A stretch of DNA of 64,000 bases from Caulobacter rhizosphaerae. Lineage in GTDB: Bacteria; Pseudomonadota; Alphaproteobacteria; Caulobacterales; Caulobacteraceae. The notes under the pieces were generated by a model. It was not told the DNA's origin. It saw only the letters and a list, made by a program, of their open reading frames with translations, and did not search any database. The stretch lies in the NCBI RefSeq assembly GCF_010977555.1, contig NZ_CP048815.1, forward strand, positions 5,076,501 to 5,140,500, given 5' to 3'. Position numbers and translations under genes: made by a program. Below, in pieces: positions 58,515-64,000 of this stretch; the stretch's first letter is position 1; the number at the start of each line of letters is the position of its first letter.

Positions 58515-58517
58515 GCC

Positions 58518-59251
58518 TTAGTCCGCCTGCTCAATCTGCGTGGCGGAATAGAGCACCGCACCGGACCTAGGATCGACGAATTCCAACTTCGTCAGTGTCG
58601 AGGCAATGAAGAACTGTTGGATGAAAATATCAGTGGGTGAGGACACGGTGGGATCGATCAAGATGGCGTGCTTGGCGATGATCGAGCCCGGCTTAGCGTA
58701 GACGCCGGTCGCCTTCCTGATGGTGCCGGAAACGCGAAGCTGGACCACCTCGCTGAGAGAGCGGGCGTCCTCACCGCTGAGCGGAAGCTTCGCCTCGATT
58801 CCATGCTCTTGTATGATCGGGGTTTGGGGATTTCGATCCCATAGGCCTTGCCGGCGGTCTTGCTGATAACCGCCTTGGCACCGTAGGCGTTCTGACCCAC
58901 ATACTCGCTGCGGTTCACCTGCCGCAACAGTTTCCAGCCGTCGTTGTAGGTGTAGACCCGCAGCGTCAGGATTTTCGCTTCCTTGTCGTAGCTCGTGCTG
59001 AACTCCGACTTCGGAAACGACACCACGAACTCGCGCCCGACGAACTGCAAAGAGGGATCGTCGCTGAACTCGTCAGCCGCGCCTTTCTCCCCGACGTGGG
59101 CAACGGCGATCAGATCGTCACCATTGAGAATGCCCGCCGTGGGGATGACATAGGGCTTGGGGGCGGGAGGCTTGGGCGCAAGCGCCTTTTTCACCGCCGG
59201 CGCAGGCGCCTTCTTCTGAGGAGCCGCTTCGACTGAACCACTTGCGGCCAT
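58518..59251 (-). pseudogene. frameshifted conserved hypothetical gene, probably 5'-truncated
   Basis: Two minus-strand frames join into one protein. The upstream frame (from ATG 59251) reads MAASGSVEAAPQKKAPAPAVKKAL to KAYGIEIPKP. The downstream frame resumes as TPIIQEHGIEAKLPLSGEDA, continues to VVQLRVSGTIRKATGVYAKPG and ends YSATQIEQAD at 58518. The switch lies in the plus-strand run GGGGTTTGGGG (58819-58829) and needs one extra base to restore the frame. The N-terminus looks like the tail of a signal peptide (IAMAASGSVEA) that has lost its start. Function unknown. Confidence 0.75.
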
Positions 59252-59657
59252 GGCGATCGGCAATCATCAACATCGGGCGCGATGGTTCCAACTTGCCGAG
59301 CGCGAAGGCTCGGAAGTTCGGCGGATGATGATGCAGGCGCTCGCGGCAGCGATCTTCAACGCTGAGCCTCATGAGCTCCTGGAACTGATCGACCTTGGCG
59401 GATCGCCGCTCGTCGAAGCGTTGGCCTATCCCTATGGAAAATTAGCCTTTCTGACCTCCATCGTCATTCCTCTTCTCCCCGACTCAACAGGACGAGATGC
59501 TCTGAAATATCATCGCCACCTGATTACAAACGCCGTTTCCGCCGCGTCCTCTGAGGACCGTCAACTTTTGGGCCAAGCCTTGAAGGACTCGGAATTTTCG
59601 GCGGAAGACGTTTTGGCAGGACTAGAATGGCTTGGAGCGCTGGTCGCTAACGGCTAG
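59250..59657 (+). CDS. hypothetical protein, possibly truncated
   Basis: 135 aa, helical, no family recognised: RARWFQLAEREGSEVRRMMMQALAAAIF, PHELLELIDLGGSPLVEALAYPYGKLAFL, SAEDVLAGLEWLGALVANG. The first ATG (59250) shares the sequence CCATGG with the ATG of the divergent pseudogene, leaving no room for a promoter or ribosome site. ATG 59325, with GGAAG nine bases upstream, is an internal alternative (110 aa). The helix pattern begins before 59325, so the gene may have lost its 5' end. Confidence 0.5.
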   Translation: MAIGNHQHRARWFQLAEREGSEVRRMMMQALAAAIFNAEPHELLELIDLGGSPLVEALAYPYGKLAFLTSIVIPLLPDSTGRDALKYHRHLITNAVSAASSEDRQLLGQALKDSEFSAEDVLAGLEWLGALVANG

Positions 59658-59825
59658 GCCGCCCGAGGGCAACGGCAACCTCGAATGGCTCTCACCGCCC
59701 ATTGCGTTTCATGCCGCTTTCCGCACATAGATATAGCCAAGCTTAGCCGGGGGGCTGGCGTGACGCGACCGACGCTGATGGCGGCGCCTTCCTTCCGGCG
59801 TCGTTGACGAAAGATCGCTAAGGCT

Positions 59826-60224
59826 ATGCGTAAAGTTTGTTCAGTGGCCAGGTTCGCGTTTGGCTTGGCGATGCTGGCGGGGCCGGCCCTGGCGGGCGAC
59901 ACGACCTATGTCTACGACGTCCATGGCCAAGTGGTCGCGGTGACCCGCGGTACCGGCGCGACCGGCTATATCTATGACCAGGCGGGCAACCGCACTCAAG
60001 TCACGGCGGAAGCCGCCGCGGCAAAGACGGTCGCCGCGAAGTCTCTGCGCGCGGCGCCCGCGGGCCCTACTGTGCTGCCGCCACCTAGTATTGAGGTGCG
60101 CAGTCCCGCGCCTCCAAGCCTTGAAGCTCCGCCCTCGGGAGCAGGTCCGGTGCCGGGCGCGCCTGGCGCTGGACCAAAGGGCGAGGCCTTGCCGGCCCCC
60201 CTTTCGGCTGAACCGACCTCGTAG
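59826..60224 (+). CDS. miniature exported YD-repeat (RHS) protein
   Basis: 132 aa. A signal peptide (VARFAFGLAMLAGPALAGD) leads straight into two YD-like repeats, TTYVYDVHGQVVAVTRGTGATG and YIYDQAGNRTQVTAEA. The remaining 70 residues are Ala/Pro-rich with no structure in sight (APAGPTVLPPPSIEVRSPAPPSL). It lies 91 bases before the RHS giant in the same direction. The repeats match the consensus of the large protein, so it may cap, chaperone or anchor it, or be a decayed duplicate. Confidence 0.7.
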   Translation: MRKVCSVARFAFGLAMLAGPALAGDTTYVYDVHGQVVAVTRGTGATGYIYDQAGNRTQVTAEAAAAKTVAAKSLRAAPAGPTVLPPPSIEVRSPAPPSLEAPPSGAGPVPGAPGAGPKGEALPAPLSAEPTS

Positions 60225-60315
60225 CTCGTCGGCGGCCGCCTCGCGACCTGATTTCGAACGACGCGGCGCCCTTGCACCCTCACCATCCATGTGACCTTCC
60301 GAGCCGCACGATCTG

Positions 60316-63300
60316 ATGACCCAGCCGATGATTTTCACCGCGTTCCGCGCAGCCATGCGCGCAGGCTTGACGACGCTGGCGCGCGGGGTGGCCTTGACGA
60401 TGGCCGGATTGGCCTTCCTGACCCTCGTTGCGCCACCGGCGCCGGCCAACGCTCAGACCTCGATCCCGGCCCCGCCAGTCTTCACCGCCATCGACGCCAA
60501 CGGCGTCGACCTGTCGACCGGCACGTTTAACGTCGGCCAGCTTTCCGCCGCGATCGGCCCTGCAGATGGCGGCCTAGCCTATGTTTATGGCGGTCCGACC
60601 GGCCGTAGCGCACTGGTCGGCACGATCAACAGCAAACCCGGCACGATCATGGGTAACAACGTTACCTTCTACACGGTGAGCATCGGCGGCGCCTCATCGA
60701 TGTTCGTGCGAGGCCCCGGCTCCCCAATCATAAACCAGTTCATGGGTAGCTCCTCCCAGACCCTGACCTATGATTCCTCGACGGGGCTTTATGCCCACAC
60801 CGCGTCGGACGGCACCGTGGCGGTGTTCTCGACCGCCCTGGCGGGAACCACGCCCAACGCCGCCAACGCCGGCAACATCATCTCCCTGACCCGACCGTCG
60901 GGTGAGATGCTGACCTATGTCTACAAGGCTTGCGGAACCGGATGCCAGCGGCTGCAGTCGGTGTCGAACAACCGCGGCTACATGATCAAGTACGAGTACA
61001 GCAGCGGCGCGACGCTCTCCAAGGTCACGGCCCTAAACACCGCGCTCGACGCCTGCGATCCGGCCGCCGACAGCTGCACGTTTTCGCAAATCTGGCCGAA
61101 CCTGAGCTTCGCACCCGCGGCGGACGGTTCGAGCCTGTCCATCACCGATGCTCTATTGCGAACCACCACCTACGGCATGACCGGCGGCAAGATCACCAGC
61201 ATCCAGCACCCGGGGGGTAGCGCCGTCACCATCGCCTACAGCACGGACGGCCGGGTGCGGACGGTGGCGAACGGTGTGGGAACCTGGACTTACGCCTATA
61301 CCGACTACACGACCACGCGCTCCGCCACTGTCACCGACCCATTGGGCCACGTGCGCACCGTCACTACCGGCTTGTCGCTCGGCCGGATGACTTCGGACAC
61401 CAATGGCGCCAACGCGACGACCAGTTACACATACGACAGCACCAACGGCCGTCTGCTGCGCGCCACCCGGCCCGAACAGAACTATACCGACTACAGCTAT
61501 GATGGCCGGGGAAACCTTATCAGCGTGACCCAAGTCGCCAAGCCTGGCTCAGGGCTGGCCAGTATCGGCGTTACGGCGAGCTATGACGCCACCTGCGCCA
61601 ATCCCAAGACCTGTAACAAGCCCAACTCTGTGACCGACGCGCGGGGCAATACCACCACCTACACCTATGACGCCACACACGGCGGGGTGCTGACGGTGAC
61701 GGCGCCGGCTCCAACTTCCGGAGCCGTGCAACCCCAGACCCGTACGGCCTACGCGCCATTCAAGGCCTGGTATAAGGACGCCAACGGCGTGATTACTGAG
61801 AGCGCGACGGCGATCTATCTGCCGACCGCGATCTCGCAATGCGCCACATTGGCGTCTTGCACGGAGACCGTTGACGAGGCCAAGACCACCATCGTCTATG
61901 AGGCGGGCAGTTCCAGCCTGGCCAGCAACCTATTGCCGCTGACGACGACCAGCGGGGCCGGCGTTGGCCCTCTGACTGCGACGACCGCCTACACCTATAC
62001 CACCAAGGGTGACATCGCGACGATCGATGGGCCGCTACCTGGAACCGGTGACACCGCCCGCACATACCGCAATGCCATGCGTCAAGTGTACCTGGAGTTG
62101 GGGCCAGATCCTGATGGCGCGGGACCTCTGCTCTACCGAGCCAGCCGCACCACTTACGACCTCGACGGCCGGGTCATCTTGGTGGAGGCCGGCACGACAA
62201 CCAACCAGTCCGAAACCGCCTTGTCGAGCTTCTCGGCCTTGCAACAGACGGCCACAGCCTATGACAGCCTCGGCCGCAAGGCTTCGGAGAGTCTGCTCAG
62301 CGCCACCGGCAAGATCCAGAGTCTGACCCAGTATAGCTATGATACGGCCGGCCGGCTGATCTGCTCGACCGAGCGGATGAACCCGGCCAAATTCGGCGCG
62401 ACTGCCGACGCCTGCGCCCTTGGCCCTCCGGGGAGTGACGGCCCCGACCGAATCACGGTGGCCGAGTACGACGCCGCTGATCGTGTCGTGGACGTGGTGT
62501 CGGGCTATCTGTCCGGCGCGCAGCGCATCGAGAAGGTGGTCACCTATACCGCCAACGGCCAGGAAGCGACGGTCGCCGACGGCAAGGGCAACCTGACCAC
62601 CTACAGCTATGACGGGTTTGACCGTCTGTCGGCGGTCCGGTACCCGAACGCGATCTGCTGCACGAGCTCGACCGGGGACTACGACGCCTATGGCTACGAC
62701 GCCAACGGCAATCGCACAGTTTGGCGCAAGCGCGACGGACGGTTCGTCAACTACACTTACGACGCCCTGAACCGGCTGACCTATCGCGACGATCCCAGGG
62801 GTTGGTATTATTACGACAATCTGGGGCGTCCGACCTACACCTACTCCGGCGCCTTGGCTGACAAGATCGTCGCTCACTATTTCGACGCGTTAGGCCGTCC
62901 GACCTATACCTACGACTATCGCGACGGGACCTGGTTCCCGACCTATACCGGCCATGACCTCGCCGGGAGGCTTACGCAGTTGCAGTGGTCGGATGGCGTC
63001 TACGTCGACTATGACTACGACGTTGCCGGTGACCTGATCGGGGTGCGCGAGAACGGGCCGACCTATCTGGCGGTCCTCGGCTATGACGACCTTGGCCGGC
63101 GCACATACCTTTACCGGGGCAACGGCGTCAACAGCTGGAACACCTACGACGACGCCTCGCGCCTGAACTATCTAAGCCATGATCTGGCCGGGACGGCGCA
63201 AGATCAGATCTGGACCTATACCTATAACGCCGCTGGCCAGATTAAGACGCGTAGCTCATCCAACCCACTCTATGACTGGTCGGCCGCCGCGACGGCCCGC

Positions 63301-64000
63301 AGCTATACGATCAATGGGCTCAATCAGGCGGCCGAGGCTGGCTCATCGGTTCTGATCTATGATGGCCGGGGCAACCTGACCAATGATGGCGGCACGGCCT
63401 TCGACTATGACCTCGACAACCGCCTGACCGGCGCGTCCGGCGCTAACAGCGCCACCTTGAGCTATGACCCGCTGGGGCGGCTGGGCCAGACGACGGCGGC
63501 GACTACCACTCGGTTCGTCTATTCTGGCGATGACCTTATTGCCGAGCTTAATTCCAGCAACGTCATCGTTAGGCGTTACGTGCCGGGTCCTGAGGCCGAC
63601 CAACCCCTGGTCTGGTATGAAGGCTCAGGGATCAGCGACCGGCGCTTCCTGCTGGCCGATGAACGCGGTTCGGTCGTGGCCGTGACCAACGCTTCGGGCG
63701 TGGCGACAACGATTAACACCTACGATGAATACGGCATTCCCGCCGCCAGCAACCTCGGCCGCTTCCAGTACACTGGCCAGGTCTGGATCCCGGAGTTGGG
63801 GCTCTACCACTATAAGGCCCGGGCCTATTCGCCGACCTTGGGCCGATTTCTGCAAACCGACCCCATCGGCTACGGCGACGGCATGAACTGGTACGCCTAT
63901 GTCGGCAACGACCCGGTCAACGCGACCGATCCAAGTGGGACGCAGTGCGAGACGACTGGTGTAAACTGTGTTGATGAGATTTTTGTTACGGCCTGCCTAG
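60316..64000 (+). CDS. Sec-exported RHS/YD-repeat protein, 3' end missing
   Basis: At least 1228 aa; open to the window edge with no stop. Signal peptide: basic start (FRAAMRAGLTTLARG), hydrophobic LTMAGLAFLTLVAP, cleavage near PANAQ. A beta-rich region (about 50-300) follows, then some twenty YD repeats (YSYDGRGNLIS, YDSLGRKASE, YSYDGFDRLSAVRYP, YTYDALNRLTYRDD, FDYDLDNRLTGAS). The RHS core signature is complete: QYTGQVWIPELGLYHYKARAYSPTLGRFLQTDPIGYGDG then NWYAYVGNDPVNATDPSG, ending near base 63935. A variable tip begins after it (TQCETTGVNCVDEIF). RHS shells enclose a C-terminal toxin; that domain and any immunity gene are beyond the window. Confidence 0.92.
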   Translation, partial: MTQPMIFTAFRAAMRAGLTTLARGVALTMAGLAFLTLVAPPAPANAQTSIPAPPVFTAIDANGVDLSTGTFNVGQLSAAIGPADGGLAYVYGGPTGRSALVGTINSKPGTIMGNNVTFYTVSIGGASSMFVRGPGSPIINQFMGSSSQTLTYDSSTGLYAHTASDGTVAVFSTALAGTTPNAANAGNIISLTRPSGEMLTYVYKACGTGCQRLQSVSNNRGYMIKYEYSSGATLSKVTALNTALDACDPAADSCTFSQIWPNLSFAPAADGSSLSITDALLRTTTYGMTGGKITSIQHPGGSAVTIAYSTDGRVRTVANGVGTWTYAYTDYTTTRSATVTDPLGHVRTVTTGLSLGRMTSDTNGANATTSYTYDSTNGRLLRATRPEQNYTDYSYDGRGNLISVTQVAKPGSGLASIGVTASYDATCANPKTCNKPNSVTDARGNTTTYTYDATHGGVLTVTAPAPTSGAVQPQTRTAYAPFKAWYKDANGVITESATAIYLPTAISQCATLASCTETVDEAKTTIVYEAGSSSLASNLLPLTTTSGAGVGPLTATTAYTYTTKGDIATIDGPLPGTGDTARTYRNAMRQVYLELGPDPDGAGPLLYRASRTTYDLDGRVILVEAGTTTNQSETALSSFSALQQTATAYDSLGRKASESLLSATGKIQSLTQYSYDTAGRLICSTERMNPAKFGATADACALGPPGSDGPDRITVAEYDAADRVVDVVSGYLSGAQRIEKVVTYTANGQEATVADGKGNLTTYSYDGFDRLSAVRYPNAICCTSSTGDYDAYGYDANGNRTVWRKRDGRFVNYTYDALNRLTYRDDPRGWYYYDNLGRPTYTYSGALADKIVAHYFDALGRPTYTYDYRDGTWFPTYTGHDLAGRLTQLQWSDGVYVDYDYDVAGDLIGVRENGPTYLAVLGYDDLGRRTYLYRGNGVNSWNTYDDASRLNYLSHDLAGTAQDQIWTYTYNAAGQIKTRSSSNPLYDWSAAATARSYTINGLNQAAEAGSSVLIYDGRGNLTNDGGTAFDYDLDNRLTGASGANSATLSYDPLGRLGQTTAATTTRFVYSGDDLIAELNSSNVIVRRYVPGPEADQPLVWYEGSGISDRRFLLADERGSVVAVTNASGVATTINTYDEYGIPAASNLGRFQYTGQVWIPELGLYHYKARAYSPTLGRFLQTDPIGYGDGMNWYAYVGNDPVNATDPSGTQCETTGVNCVDEIFVTACL

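Larger units (their letters stand above)
58167..58517. other. 351-base intergenic region with repeat and terminator
   Basis: Between the NmrA-like gene and the broken minus-strand gene. It holds the inverted element at 58247-58360 and the terminator at 58484-58514, listed separately. No coding frame is convincing. Confidence 0.6.

Noticed and set aside
59118..59372. 84-aa minus-strand frame overlapping the pseudogene start
   Set aside because: It runs across the suspected junction and continues in a frame unrelated to the conserved part; no signal peptide or domain.

Overview
The window is a chromosomal segment of a high-GC alphaproteobacterium, most likely Caulobacter or a close relative. 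Pointers are the gene-dense, strongly G/C-ending coding sequence, the ctaC-ctaD-ctaB-ctaG-ctaE order with a SURF1/DUF983 tail, PhaR next to phbA/phbB, the DUF4908 and DUF4170 families, a TonB-dependent receptor and many inverted intergenic repeats. No rRNA, tRNA, CRISPR array, transposase or phage gene was recognised. I had no database search, so family names rest on motifs read in the translations.

Layout. 0-1.1 kb: 3' end of a chemotaxis receptor gene, closed by a clear terminator. 1.2-11.0 kb (minus): an eleven-gene run that builds the aa3-type cytochrome c oxidase (ctaC, ctaD, ctaB, a CoxF-like peptide, ctaG, ctaE, DUF983, SURF1) and reads on into thrC, a small conserved gene and an M16 peptidase. 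11.4-13.1 kb (plus): a PadR regulator, DUF1700 membrane protein and DUF2807-like exported protein, translationally coupled. 13.2-19.0 kb: tldD, a CDF-like membrane protein, a TonB receptor-like protein, a RibD/DHFR-fold protein and a DUF4908 protein. 19.5-22.4 kb: polyhydroxybutyrate genes phbB and phbA facing phaR. 22.6-29.4 kb: small unknown genes, a thiolase, two lipid-linked-sugar type glycosyltransferases, HMG-CoA lyase and a lower-GC lipoprotein gene. 29.5-36.0 kb: a glycosyltransferase, thrS-yidD, an IscU-like scaffold, an SRPBCC protein, cysS and folE. 36.1-41.9 kb: an M14 peptidase, a MAPEG protein, pmbA (partner of tldD), a CysQ-like phosphatase, DUF4170 and a tyrosine-phosphatase-like protein. 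42.0-47.9 kb: an outer-membrane lipid cluster (MsbA-like flippase, DUF374 acyltransferase, waaA, lpxK) with a zinc/cobalt-type CDF exporter inside it. 48.0-52.7 kb: APH-like kinase, VOC protein, purD, and an exported protein with two NTF2-like repeats.

From about 52.7 kb the character changes to lower G/C at third codon positions and unfamiliar genes. There is an exported TIM-barrel glycosidase-like protein coupled to a large exported partner of unknown function, then an HxlR/NmrA redox pair, then a scarred stretch (a frameshifted gene and two head-to-head ORFs with no space between their starts). The window ends in a Sec-exported YD-repeat (RHS) giant preceded by a miniature exported YD-repeat protein. 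The window stops just where the variable C-terminal (toxin) domain of the RHS protein should begin.

A second layer runs through the whole window: about sixteen intergenic loci carry inverted repeats belonging to at least six sequence families. Most have the same build: a short hairpin unit, a spacer, then the same unit in reverse orientation, as in REPIN elements.
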